Shown here piece after piece: positions 1-9,028 of a DNA stretch of 64,000 bases. Within the stretch, counting starts at the first letter, position 1; each line of letters starts with the position of its first letter. The position numbers were made by a program, and so were the translations under genes. The DNA comes from Candidatus Nitrosocaldus schleperae. Its GTDB lineage: Archaea; Thermoproteota; Nitrososphaeria; Nitrososphaerales; Nitrosocaldaceae. The DNA lies in assembly GCA_013538805.1 (NCBI GenBank), contig JABXGR010000004.1, forward strand, positions 1-64,000, given 5' to 3'. A model generated the notes under the pieces. That model did no database searches. It had not been told where the DNA came from and saw only the letters and a program-made list of their open reading frames with translations.

Positions 1-179
1 GTAACATCGCCTAGCGTATCAACAAGCATCTTATCCATTCCTCTTGGTCCTAAACTTGTCTTCACTATCTCTGCTACCAACTTTGCTGCTGTTATGTTGT
101 TCCTCTGTGCCTCCCTGCCTCTAGTCTGTGCTGTACCCTCCTTTAGTATCAGGACTGGTATCTGACCTGCTTGCTGCAT
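1..179 (-). CDS. Thermosome (group II chaperonin) subunit, N-terminal part only
   Basis: The reverse strand from an ATG at 179 encodes the first 59 residues of a group II chaperonin subunit; the rest lies beyond the window edge. Visible family features are an N-terminal IPVLILKEG block, then GREAQRNNI, and the highly conserved [13 protein letters not shown] block at about residues 43-55, which lies at the start of the equatorial ATPase domain. The complex is an ATP-driven cytosolic double ring that folds proteins. A TATA-like AT-rich stretch lies about 36-45 bp upstream, in the short region shared with the divergent channel gene. Identification is secure; which paralogous subunit it is cannot be told. 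Confidence 0.93.
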   Translation of the reverse strand, partial: MQQAGQIPVLILKEGTAQTRGREAQRNNITAAKLVAEIVKTSLGPRGMDKMLVDTLGDV

Positions 180-271
180 AGACAACTCAAATCACCAGAA
201 TGCACTATACTCATGGGATATTTTATCCTTGCTAAAGAAGATTTATAATTCCTCTCATCTCTTCCTGGAAG

Positions 272-1219
272 ATGGGTAAGGTTATGGATAAGGATCTAAT
301 AACTCTCATTGGGGCATCCCAAACAATAATACTCTTCCTAATTCTATCTATGCCCTTAAAGGATGTATATGCTGAAGAGGTCAAGGCAGGTATATGGCTT
401 GTAAATGTAGATAGGTTCGATACCTCTACTGGCTCTTATAATGTTGATTTCTATATCTGGTTCAGGTGGGATGCTAATGGTGAGAGCGAGAAGCCCATCA
501 ACTTTGAGTTTGCTAATGGGAGAGCAGCATCCATAGATATTGTAAGGCAGAGTGATGGCTACTATGAGGCTAGGGTTAGAGGTACATTCATTAAGAAGCT
601 TGATTTCACAAACTATCCATTCGATGAGCATACACTAACCATAGAGGTTGAGGATAAGGTTAAGAGTATAGATGATCTCATCTTTGTGGTAGATGATGCT
701 AGTGGAGTGGATGAGGATTTGAGCATCCCTGGCTGGTATATGAAGTCATGGAGCATAGGTGTTAGTGAACATAGATACCCAGATGCTACATACTCTAGAC
801 TTGTATTCTCATTCACCCTTGCTAGATACACACTATCAACCGTACTTAAGAGCATACTCCCCATCGCAGTCATCTCAACAATAGCATTATTAACATTCTT
901 CATAGCACCAAAGAACTTTGCACAGAGGATAGGTATAGGGGTAACTACACTACTTGCTGGTGTTGCTGCACACCTCAACCTAACAAACCAGTTGCCTCAG
1001 ATAGGCTATCTTACCTTTGCTGATAAGATAATGATAATAGCATACAGCATATTCCTATATGGGCTTATAACAACAACTCTAGTGATAAGGGCACTTGATA
1101 AAGAGAAGGGTGAGTATGCCAACTACATCAACAAGAGGGCTCTAGAGCTGGTACCAGTGATAGTTGGTATATTGGCAACGTTACTCTTCCTAGGTTTGGA
1201 TCTAACCATCATAGGGTAA
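272..1219 (+). CDS. Pentameric ligand-gated ion channel homologue (Cys-loop superfamily, prokaryotic type)
   Basis: The 315-residue protein has the layout of GLIC/ELIC-type channels. There is a signal or anchor segment (about 12-34) and a beta-rich extracellular domain (about 37-185) containing NVDRFDTSTGSYNVDFYIWFRW-like strands and the signature YPFDEHTL (115-122). Four membrane helices follow at about 190-211, 219-237, 248-273 and 291-314. The M2-M3 link carries the family Leu-Pro (241-242) followed by GYLTF. The loop cysteines are absent, as in bacterial members. The family forms homopentameric cation or anion channels opened by protons or small ligands; the ligand here is unknown. A TTTATAAT box at about 242-249 precedes the ATG at 272; an ATG at 284 is a possible alternative start. 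Confidence 0.85.
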   Translation: MGKVMDKDLITLIGASQTIILFLILSMPLKDVYAEEVKAGIWLVNVDRFDTSTGSYNVDFYIWFRWDANGESEKPINFEFANGRAASIDIVRQSDGYYEARVRGTFIKKLDFTNYPFDEHTLTIEVEDKVKSIDDLIFVVDDASGVDEDLSIPGWYMKSWSIGVSEHRYPDATYSRLVFSFTLARYTLSTVLKSILPIAVISTIALLTFFIAPKNFAQRIGIGVTTLLAGVAAHLNLTNQLPQIGYLTFADKIMIIAYSIFLYGLITTTLVIRALDKEKGEYANYINKRALELVPVIVGILATLLFLGLDLTIIG

Positions 1220-1249
1220 AGGTATAGATAAGAGTATTATTATGATGGG

Positions 1250-1534
1250 TTAGAGGTCTAGACCAAACGCCTCTGCAACGCTCTTGAATGATTCGTACGA
1301 TCTTAGATACTCCATACCCTTCTCTGTTATCACATACCTCCTAGCATTATCATCAACCCTCTCCTCTATTAGCCCAGCCCTTACAAGTTGTTCTGCAACC
1401 TTTATGAACCTATTGTATGGGATGTTTGCATGCCTTAACATGTATGTTATGTTAACACCATCCCTACCAAACGCCCTTGCTATATTGAGTACATCGCCTA
1501 TTATCTTGAAGGAGCTTCTATGCTGTTGCACCAT
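1250..1534 (-). CDS. Winged helix-turn-helix transcriptional regulator (archaeal HTH_45-like)
   Basis: This is a 94-residue single-domain winged helix protein. The first helices (FKIIGDVLNIARAF) are followed by a recognition segment (ITYMLRHANIPYNRFIKVAEQL) and a wing ending in RRYVITEKGMEYL, a pattern typical of small archaeal dimeric repressors. A longer reading frame extends upstream, but the ATG at 1534 is preferred because a TATAAATAATT box (about 1560-1570) lies 26 bp upstream, giving a leaderless transcript. It converges on the channel gene with a 30-bp gap. Targets are unknown. Confidence 0.75.
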   Translation of the reverse strand: MVQQHRSSFKIIGDVLNIARAFGRDGVNITYMLRHANIPYNRFIKVAEQLVRAGLIEERVDDNARRYVITEKGMEYLRSYESFKSVAEAFGLDL

Positions 1535-1676
1535 CTCATATTCTGATATCAGCACTGAGTATAAATAATTTTGTGTTAGAAATTTTAACAATAGATATAA
1601 TATAACTATACTTACTGATGCAATAGATGTTGATTATGGCCATTGTTGGCTAGTTAGTTAGTAGTTAGTTAGGTTC

Positions 1677-1805
1677 TCATCTACAGCAGGGATCAGTTAT
1701 ACATCCTGTCTCAGCCTCAGTATGGCATGTACACTCGCACTCATCCTTGCTTACTACCTTATCATACACCATCCTATGCTCAGTGCACTCTATGCAAACA
1801 TTCAT
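1677..1805 (-). CDS. Small cysteine-rich protein, 42 aa, possible metal-binding knuckle
   Basis: A 42-codon reading frame starts at ATG 1805 and stops at 1677. It begins MNVCIECTEHRMVYDKVV and continues with CECTC, a histidine, a GC pair and a C-terminal DPCCR. Eight cysteines and two histidines in 42 residues, including CxxC and CxCxC arrangements, suggest zinc, copper or Fe-S binding. An ATTATTATAGG box about 25 bp upstream fits a leaderless start. The remaining sequence between 1806 and 1937 is AT-rich and serves as promoter space for this gene and for the divergent radical SAM gene. No known family is recognised, so the coding call is moderate. Confidence 0.6.
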   Translation of the reverse strand: MNVCIECTEHRMVYDKVVSKDECECTCHTEAETGCITDPCCR

Positions 1806-1937
1806 ACAATTCCATTCATACCTTTCCTATAATAATAATCTTTCACACAAGGTTTAAGATATAATGATCTTTATCCAGTTGAGATTTTAATCATAGCTTA
1901 AAAAAGATTTAAATTCTAATAAACTATTAGGGTTAGT

Positions 1938-3449
1938 ATGAAAGGGAAGCAGATAGTGCTTACAGCAGACAGATCGCTGCTATCAAACTACAGGGATAAC
2001 ATGCTATTCGGCTTCGTAGCATGCATGCCAGTTGAGAAGATATCGAAGCAGTTATACTATAGGGTATTCTGCCCTGCAGTACCAGCAGATAAGGTTAGTG
2101 GAGAAGCATTATTTGCACCATTAGGGCTTAGGAGGATAGAGTCAAGCCTTATCGATGGGTTTGGCAAGGAGAATGTTATAGTTGCTCATTGTGACCATCT
2201 TGAGAAGGCTATAGGAGAGGAGACCAAGGTTGTAGGTATAAATGTTATGGACCCTCTAGGCATAGGACCTATAACAACATCCATCTCAGGGAAGCCATAC
2301 ACACCATACACAAGGTACACGTTTGAGGAACTCATGAGCAGGATAGTTAGACTCAAATCAAAGTACAAGTTCAAGGTTGTCGTTGGTGGAGCAGGAGCAT
2401 GGCAACTCTACAAGAAGGAGGATAGGGAGAGGCTAGGCATAGATCACATAGTCTTTGGTGAGGCTGATAACCATTGTGTAGAGATGTTCCATGATATAAT
2501 GAATGGCAATGCAAAGGAGTTCATGTCTGTGCTAACAAACAGGATAGGCGAGGTGCCATACATAAGGAACCCAACATGCAACAGCACTATAGAAGCGATG
2601 AGGGGATGTGGGAGAGGCTGTGACTTCTGCGACCCAAATAGGAGGATGAAGAGGGACTTCCCTGTTGAGAGGCTCAAGGAAGAGGCAAGTATAAACCTTA
2701 GGCATCATACATGCATATGGCTACTCTCTGATGAGATAATGCTGTATGGATGTGATAACAAGGATATGTACCCAAATAGGGATGCTATAGTAACGCTCTA
2801 CAAGGAGTTGAAGTCTCTAGGCAATGTTGATTACATAGGTGCAGTGCATGTAACACTATCATCTGTTGCTGCTGATCCAGAGTGCATAGCAAAGATAAGG
2901 GAGATAAACAACTTCAATGCTAGTAGGTGGAATGGTATACAGCCTGGTATAGAGACTGGCTCAGTAGAGATGTTCAAGAGGCATATGCCTTTGAAGGCAA
3001 AGCCATTCTCTCCAGAAGAATGGCCAGAGGTTGTTGAAGAAGGGATAAGGATACTAAATGAGAACTACATATTTGCAGCATGCACCCTTGTAATGGGCCT
3101 TCCAGGGGAGCAGGATGATGATGTTAAAGATACGATAGAGTTGGTGAAGAGATTGGATGGTTCTGCATTCGTTGTTGTGCCACTGCTCTGGACAGATTAC
3201 TTTAGGCCTGAGAACTCTTTAACAACAGATAAGTTCACAAAACTGCACTGGAAGCTTTACTACCTCTGCTGGAAGATAAGTACAAAGGCAATATACAACT
3301 GGATATGGTATGCTACTGCCCACTTCCCACCATTTGTAAGGCAGATAGCAGGGCTTGTTGGGAAGTTCGGCGCAGCATATCAGTTGAGGTATGTTAGGGA
3401 TAAGGCAAAGAGCATACTTGGAGAAGATCCTGACTTCGATAATATATGA
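1938..3449 (+). CDS. B12-binding-type radical SAM protein, paralogue 1
   Basis: The 503-residue protein has a cobalamin-binding-like Rossmann N-terminal region (about 1-190, including a GxxxAW motif near 151-155) and a radical SAM core. The cluster motif is C224-x3-C228-x2-C231 in MRGCGRGCDFCDP. The C-terminal part contains LVMGLPGEQDDD, a common radical SAM strand. The enzyme would use SAM plus a [4Fe-4S] cluster to start a radical reaction; the substrate is not evident. Archaeal members of this general class include the GDGT ring synthases (Grs) that act on membrane tetraether lipids, a possibility I cannot prove from sequence. A close paralogue lies at 26374-27879 and shares near-identical DNA patches. 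The gene stands alone. Confidence 0.85.
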   Translation: MKGKQIVLTADRSLLSNYRDNMLFGFVACMPVEKISKQLYYRVFCPAVPADKVSGEALFAPLGLRRIESSLIDGFGKENVIVAHCDHLEKAIGEETKVVGINVMDPLGIGPITTSISGKPYTPYTRYTFEELMSRIVRLKSKYKFKVVVGGAGAWQLYKKEDRERLGIDHIVFGEADNHCVEMFHDIMNGNAKEFMSVLTNRIGEVPYIRNPTCNSTIEAMRGCGRGCDFCDPNRRMKRDFPVERLKEEASINLRHHTCIWLLSDEIMLYGCDNKDMYPNRDAIVTLYKELKSLGNVDYIGAVHVTLSSVAADPECIAKIREINNFNASRWNGIQPGIETGSVEMFKRHMPLKAKPFSPEEWPEVVEEGIRILNENYIFAACTLVMGLPGEQDDDVKDTIELVKRLDGSAFVVVPLLWTDYFRPENSLTTDKFTKLHWKLYYLCWKISTKAIYNWIWYATAHFPPFVRQIAGLVGKFGAAYQLRYVRDKAKSILGEDPDFDNI

Positions 3450-3728
3450 TTATTTTTGTATGTTTGCATAATTATTTACCTCTACCCTTCCATCTCCTTA
3501 ATTCTCTTATACTACTAAGGTTCAGTAGTGATAGAAAGGTAATAAAGCAAAAAGAAGAATGGATGGGATATAACGATAACAGGGATACGGTGAACAGATA
3601 TAATAATTGATTGGACGAAGTAACAATAGTGTTTAGCAATATTATATTTAAATATTTGAATGGATACTATCCTTAAAAAAAGAAAATAAAGAATTTACTT
3701 TATATATAAATAATGATTAATCTAATTA

Positions 3729-4319
3729 ATGAAGAAAGGTACAATCGTTACAATAGCCATAATTATGGTTATAGCAAGTACACTGTCAGTAGGTATAATT
3801 TCACAGGTTGTGTATGCTGAACCCCAACAAGCTCAACCTATTCCTTGTATAACCTATACAGAGGATGGTAAGCCTATTGGCAAAGATTGTGAACCTCGTG
3901 CTAATGATCTATTCCTAGTATTTACTGGTGGTTCGCTTACATTTACTCAAAACGGTAAACCGATACCAGGAGATGCAGAGAGACCTGCTAAGGAACTTAG
4001 ATTGAGAGCGGAATTTAGCGGTGGTAAACTCACAAAAGTCGAATGGGTAGGAGGCGCAACAGGTATAGAGGAGCCTATTCCTAAAGGTGCTAATGGATTC
4101 GATTTTAAAGGGGGCAAGATACTTCATTGTAGTTGGTCATTTGATCCAGGAAGAAACTGTAAAATAAATGGAGAGGATTTCCATATAGCTGTTGATGCAG
4201 GATTGTTTGTTAATGATTTCCATTTTGTAGTACCAGAATCTCCAATAGGTATTATAGCAATGATAGCAACACCTCTAGCAGTATTAGGTTACTGGAGAAT
4301 GCGGAGAATTACACACTAA
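3729..4319 (+). CDS. Secreted protein with C-terminal VPE-type sorting signal
   Basis: The 196-residue protein carries a signal peptide (basic MKK, hydrophobic core 6-25, cleavage near VYAEP). It has a polar domain of about 130 residues with four cysteines and no recognised fold. The C-terminus has the tripartite form VPESP, a hydrophobic helix, then WRMRR, as in archaeosortase substrates (PEF-CTERM-like). It would be exported and anchored or processed at the cell surface. A TTTATATATAAATA box lies at 3700-3713, upstream of ATG 3729. Similar tails are found on the proteins at 9029 and 31619. The roughly 280-bp stretch before it has only AT-rich promoter-like sequence. Confidence 0.72.
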   Translation: MKKGTIVTIAIIMVIASTLSVGIISQVVYAEPQQAQPIPCITYTEDGKPIGKDCEPRANDLFLVFTGGSLTFTQNGKPIPGDAERPAKELRLRAEFSGGKLTKVEWVGGATGIEEPIPKGANGFDFKGGKILHCSWSFDPGRNCKINGEDFHIAVDAGLFVNDFHFVVPESPIGIIAMIATPLAVLGYWRMRRITH

Positions 4320-4471
4320 TACTATAACCATAATTACTTTCTTTTTCAACTTTTAGTAGATGCAACCGATGTATAACAGCAGATATTGCAGATACAGCAG
4401 TTCCTCACGTTAAAGGGATAGTATTGCTATATAGATCTAGCTACATCAATACTCATGTATTCTATGCTTAG

Positions 4472-5755
4472 TTAATATTTATGCAAGAAAGAGTGCTTGT
4501 ATCTGAATCTATCAAGCCTTATGAGTTCATGATATGAGCCGAATATGGATGTATCCTCAACCATATCCAATGGGTCTTGATATTGATGATCTTGCCCCTC
4601 ATCGAATACCCTTAACCTTCTATAGAGTGTATCCCTCTGCACAGGTATCCTGCCTATACTCCTTATCAACGCTCTCATCTCTCTAGGCTTTAGCATCTGC
4701 CCATTCATTGAACCTGCTGCAGTAGATATGCTCTCATTCATTAGAGTGCCTCCCATATCATTTGCTCCAGCATTCAAGAGCATCCTACACATCTCTAACC
4801 CTTCCTTAACCCATGATACCTGTATGTTTGGTATGTAGTTGTTGAGCATTATCCTTGATACTGCATGCATCTTAAGAACCTCATCCCTACTTGGTCCAGG
4901 TCTCAAACCCTTTACAAGTCCATGCCTGTACATTGGTGCCTCTCTATACACAAAGCTTAATGGTACAAACTCAGTAAAGCCTCCAGTCTCCCTCTGTATC
5001 TCCCTTATCAGTGCTAGATGCAATGCCTTATGCATTGAACCCTCAACATGCCCATACATTATGGTTGAGGTTGATGGTATCCCTAGCCTATGGGCAGTCT
5101 TTATTATGCTTATCCAATCCTTGACCTTTATCCTACCAGGGGAGATGATATCCCTAACCTCTTGCACAAGTATCTCAGCAGCAGTACCTGGGATGCTCCC
5201 AAGCCCTGCATCCTTCAATGCCTTCAGATACTCCTCTATGCTCATCCCTGCTCTTAATGCTCCATACATTATCTCCTCTGGCGAGAATGCATGTATGTGT
5301 ATATCTGGTACAGCACGCTTCACAGCCCTGCATATATCTATGTAGAGCATACCATCCATCCTTGGCATAAGCCCTGCCTGTATGCATACCTCAGTTGCAC
5401 CAAACCTATATGCCTCTTCAGCCCTCCTCACTATCTCCTCCATTGGTAGAAGGTAGCCTTCCTCCTCCCTAAAGTCCCTAGAGAATGCACAGAATCCACA
5501 ACGCTTTATACATACATTTGTGAAGTTTATATTCCTATTAATAACATAACTTACATGATCACCAACCTTCTCCTTCCTTAGCATATCAGCAACCATAACC
5601 ATGGCATTCAACTCATCCTCTCTACTGCATTCAAGCAACTCACATGCTTCATCAATGCTGATATCCTTGCCATCTATAGCATTGTTAAGTATCCCTGCAA
5701 TAACAGGATCTATATCGTGAAGTGCTCTTTCTACAGCATTAATCATATCAATCAA
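4472..5755 (-). CDS. cofH: FO synthase subunit 2 (CofH), F420 biosynthesis
   Basis: CofH transfers a tyrosine-derived radical fragment onto 5-amino-6-ribitylamino-uracil, forming the precursor that CofG closes into the deazaflavin FO of coenzyme F420. The radical SAM motif is C82-IKR-C86-GF-C89, preceded by the characteristic NRNINFTNVC. The downstream HAFSPEEI and NDMGGTLMNE blocks are typical of the MqnC/CofH family. At 427 residues it is somewhat long, the excess being a C-terminal tail rich in charged and aromatic residues. It is the second gene of a two-gene operon and overlaps cofG by 4 bp. Confidence 0.95.
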   Translation of the reverse strand: MIDMINAVERALHDIDPVIAGILNNAIDGKDISIDEACELLECSREDELNAMVMVADMLRKEKVGDHVSYVINRNINFTNVCIKRCGFCAFSRDFREEEGYLLPMEEIVRRAEEAYRFGATEVCIQAGLMPRMDGMLYIDICRAVKRAVPDIHIHAFSPEEIMYGALRAGMSIEEYLKALKDAGLGSIPGTAAEILVQEVRDIISPGRIKVKDWISIIKTAHRLGIPSTSTIMYGHVEGSMHKALHLALIREIQRETGGFTEFVPLSFVYREAPMYRHGLVKGLRPGPSRDEVLKMHAVSRIMLNNYIPNIQVSWVKEGLEMCRMLLNAGANDMGGTLMNESISTAAGSMNGQMLKPREMRALIRSIGRIPVQRDTLYRRLRVFDEGQDHQYQDPLDMVEDTSIFGSYHELIRLDRFRYKHSFLHKY

Positions 5756-6909
5756 TAGCCCATCACCAACCCATGCTCATCCCTCATCCTATTTATAATC
5801 TCCATAACCCTGCTTGAGAGGTACTCCTTGCTTATGTACTCAGGGTATACAGGGAACCTTGCCCTAAGCCTGAACCCCTTTGCCTCAGTTATGCTCTTAA
5901 CATGATCTATGCTTGGCCATGGTGCCTCTGGATTCACATGATCTATGGTTACAGGGGAGATGCCTCCCCAATCATTTATCCCAGCATCCAAGAACTCACC
6001 AAAATCAGGGTTAAGGTTTGGAGGAACCTGTATATTCATATAAGGCATGATAAGCCTTGCTAGGGCAACTACCCTCATCATATACTCCCTTGATGGCTTT
6101 GCATGATCTGCCATTGGTGTATTTGGCTTTGGGTTGAAGTTCTGTATTATGATCTCTTGTATATGCTTGTACCTCTCATGCATATCCCTTATTGCAATGA
6201 GAGAGTCTATAACCTCATCCATACTCTCCCCTATGCCAAGCAATAGGCCTGTGGTGAATGCTACCCTTGCCTTCCCAGCATTCTCCATTGTCTTGAGCCT
6301 AAGCAATGGATGCTTACTTGGGGCATGCTCATGGGCCATCCCTTTGCCCATAAGCCTAGTACTAGCATTCTCAAGCATCAAGCCTATGCTTGCATTGTAC
6401 TCCTTGAGCATCTTAACCTCATCGAGTGTAAGGTTACCAGCATTTGTATGAGGTAGCATCCCAACCCTCTCAAGTACTAACCTGCTCATATCTGCTATAT
6501 ACTCTATAGTGCTTGCATAACCTCTTGCCCTAAGCCATGATCTAGCCTCAGGGTAGCGTTGCTCTGGTCTCTCACCAGCCATGAAGAGTGCTTCTGTACA
6601 TCCTGCTCTCTTACCCTCTTCTGCTATAGCCAGTATATGTTCAGGTTTGAGCATTATAGAATCAGCATCCATGCTATATGGCTCCTTCCTGTATGTACAG
6701 TATGAACAGTAATCCCTGCATAGGTAGGTTACAGGTATGAATACCTTCCTAGAGTATGTTACTATCCTCCCTTTTAGAGAATCCCTTAACATGGATGCCT
6801 TAACCATCATGCTAGCAGCAATGCCCTGCTTATTATTATCATCATAAGCATCATCATAGCGTACAAGCCTATAAGCATCATCTCTGCTTATCCCCTTGCA
6901 TGTTAGCAT
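5752..6909 (-). CDS. cofG: FO synthase subunit 1 (CofG), F420 biosynthesis
   Basis: CofG is the radical SAM enzyme that completes the deazaflavin ring of FO. The motif C64-RDY-C68-SY-C71 follows FIPVTYLCRDYC, as in the family. The C-terminal half contains IQNFNPKPNTPM and NDWGGISPVT, which match CofG. It is 385 residues long, normal for the family. It is the first gene of the cofG-cofH operon, and its ATG overlaps no other gene. Divergent transcription from the acyl-CoA synthetase at 6975 leaves 65 bp for both promoters. A probable flavin/F420-type oxidase at 40707 may use the final cofactor. Confidence 0.95.
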   Translation of the reverse strand: MLTCKGISRDDAYRLVRYDDAYDDNNKQGIAASMMVKASMLRDSLKGRIVTYSRKVFIPVTYLCRDYCSYCTYRKEPYSMDADSIMLKPEHILAIAEEGKRAGCTEALFMAGERPEQRYPEARSWLRARGYASTIEYIADMSRLVLERVGMLPHTNAGNLTLDEVKMLKEYNASIGLMLENASTRLMGKGMAHEHAPSKHPLLRLKTMENAGKARVAFTTGLLLGIGESMDEVIDSLIAIRDMHERYKHIQEIIIQNFNPKPNTPMADHAKPSREYMMRVVALARLIMPYMNIQVPPNLNPDFGEFLDAGINDWGGISPVTIDHVNPEAPWPSIDHVKSITEAKGFRLRARFPVYPEYISKEYLSSRVMEIINRMRDEHGLVMGY

Positions 6910-6974
6910 GGCTCATCTAGCGATGCATTCAATAATAACCTTTTCCAAGCACAGTTGATGATGGATGGTGATGG

Positions 6975-8924
6975 ATGATGGATTATGTATTCATCCCATC
7001 ATATGATGCTGTAAGGAGTAGCAATATAGCAAGGTTCATGGATGTATATGGCATAAGGGATTATAAGGAGTTGATAGAGCGTGCATCCAAAGATATAGAG
7101 TGGTACTGGGATGCTGTAAGCCATGATCTAAACATAGAGTGGTTCAAACACTACTCAAGGGATAAGATACTTGATGTATCAGATGGTATAGAGTGGGCTA
7201 GATGGTTTGTAGATGGGAAGTGCAATATAGCATACAACTGCCTTGAGAAGCATATAAAGGATGGTAAGGGTAGCAGACCAGCAATAGTATGGGAGAATGA
7301 GCAGGGCTCAAGGAGGATAGTAACGTACAGCGAACTCCACAGCATGAGTTGTAGGATTGCAAATGCCTTGAGTGCTATGGTAGAGAAGGGTGATGTTGTA
7401 TGCATATACATGCCCATGGTGCCAGAGGCAATAGCATCGATGCTTGCATGCTCAATCATTGGTGCAGTGCACTCTGTAGTCTTCTCTGGCTTCAGTGCTA
7501 GAGCACTTGCTGATAGGCTTAACGATGCTAGAGCAAAGGTGCTGATAACTGCAGATGGCTACTATAGGAGAGGCAAGCCAATAGAGTTGAAGAATAGTGC
7601 AGATGAGGCTCTAAAGATGAATGATACTGTTGAGAGGGTTATAGTGCATGAGTACTCTAACATGCAGTTTGAGGAGAGTAGCAAGGATGTGATGATGAGC
7701 AGTATACTCAAGCAGGAGTCATCACATGCAGAGTGTGTTGAGATGGATGCTGAGGATAGGCTCTTCATCCTCTACACCTCAGGCACAACAGGGAGACCAA
7801 AGGGTACAGTTCATGTACATGGTGGCTTCATGGTATTTGCTGCACAGCAGGCAGCATACCTTGTAGATATGAAGGATAGTGATCTGCTCTTCTGGCCAGC
7901 AGATATAGGATGGATAACTGGGCAGACATGGAGTGTATATGGTTCGCTCTTGCTCAACTGTACATCCCTTATATATGATGGAGCATTAGACTACCCCTTG
8001 CCAGATAGAGTGCTTAGGATGGTAGATGATTACAATGTTACAATACTTGGCATGGCACCAACAGCATTGAGGGCAATTATGCGTACAGTTGATGATGAGA
8101 CCATCTCTAGATACAGGCTTGATACTCTTAGGATCCTTGCTTGTACTGGCGAGGTTATACATGAGGATGAGTGGTTCTGGTACTTCAAGAGGATAGGGAA
8201 GGCAAGATGCCCAGTTATAAACCTCTCTGGGGGTACTGAGGTTGGGGGAGCGATACTAAGCGTGCTTCCAATAATGCCAATAAAGCCATGCACCGTTGGC
8301 ATACAAGTTCCAGGGTTCGATGCTGATGTTGTTGATGATGAGTGTAGACCTGTTAGAGGGGGCAAGGGTTATCTTGTGATAAGGAAGCCATGGCCTGCAA
8401 TGACTAGAGGTATACTCAACGATCCTGCAAGGTACATAGAGGTTTACTGGTCAAGGTTCAATGGTGTATGGTTCCATGGTGATTATGCTTCAATAGATGA
8501 GGATGGGCTATGGTATCTGCATGGCAGGGTTGATGATGTCATCAAGGTTGCTGGGCATAGATTCTCTAGCGCTGATATAGAGGCTGCTCTAGCAATGCAT
8601 GAAGCAGTTGCAGAGTCAGCAGTTGTAGGATTGCCAGATGAGTTGAAGGGCGAGAGGATAGTTGCATACGTTGTGCTCAAGCCATTGTACAGGAAGATGT
8701 ATGATCTACCTAGGCTTAGGGATGAGTTGAAGAGGCATGTTGAGAATGCTATAGGGAAGATAGCAAGGCCTGATAGCATATACTTCGTTGATGATCTTCC
8801 CAAGACAAGGAGCGGGAAGGTTATGAGGAGGCTTGTAAGGGCAAAGGCATTAGGCATCAAGTTAGGGGATGTATCAAGCATAGAGAATATAGCATCTTTG
8901 GAGATGCTTGATAACCCTTACTAA
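6975..8924 (+). CDS. AMP-forming acetyl/acyl-CoA synthetase
   Basis: The 649-residue protein belongs to the ANL superfamily and matches the acetyl-CoA synthetase length and layout. The AMP-binding P-loop YTSGTTGRPKG lies near 265-275, SGGTEVGG forms the A5-type motif, and HGRVDDVIKVAGHR forms the hinge. The C-terminal KTRSGKVMRR carries the catalytic lysine near 615. It activates a short acid (acetate most likely; propionate or 3-hydroxypropionate possible) to the acyl-CoA through an acyl-AMP. Thaumarchaeal carbon fixation has its own ADP-forming CoA ligases, so this enzyme may serve assimilation. Start choice is uncertain because several ATGs cluster at 6961-6978. Confidence 0.9.
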   Translation: MMDYVFIPSYDAVRSSNIARFMDVYGIRDYKELIERASKDIEWYWDAVSHDLNIEWFKHYSRDKILDVSDGIEWARWFVDGKCNIAYNCLEKHIKDGKGSRPAIVWENEQGSRRIVTYSELHSMSCRIANALSAMVEKGDVVCIYMPMVPEAIASMLACSIIGAVHSVVFSGFSARALADRLNDARAKVLITADGYYRRGKPIELKNSADEALKMNDTVERVIVHEYSNMQFEESSKDVMMSSILKQESSHAECVEMDAEDRLFILYTSGTTGRPKGTVHVHGGFMVFAAQQAAYLVDMKDSDLLFWPADIGWITGQTWSVYGSLLLNCTSLIYDGALDYPLPDRVLRMVDDYNVTILGMAPTALRAIMRTVDDETISRYRLDTLRILACTGEVIHEDEWFWYFKRIGKARCPVINLSGGTEVGGAILSVLPIMPIKPCTVGIQVPGFDADVVDDECRPVRGGKGYLVIRKPWPAMTRGILNDPARYIEVYWSRFNGVWFHGDYASIDEDGLWYLHGRVDDVIKVAGHRFSSADIEAALAMHEAVAESAVVGLPDELKGERIVAYVVLKPLYRKMYDLPRLRDELKRHVENAIGKIARPDSIYFVDDLPKTRSGKVMRRLVRAKALGIKLGDVSSIENIASLEMLDNPY

Positions 8925-9028
8925 TGATAAGAAATATCTCCAAACTCAGCAAAAAATAGTTACATATCGGTAGTTATATAACAGGAATTACATAAATTAT
9001 ATAAGAATACCCCATTTATAATAGATTG

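Noticed and set aside
1938-3449. Calling the radical SAM proteins tetraether synthase or ring synthase outright
   Set aside because: Motifs show only a B12-type radical SAM enzyme; the lipid role is a possibility, not visible in sequence.
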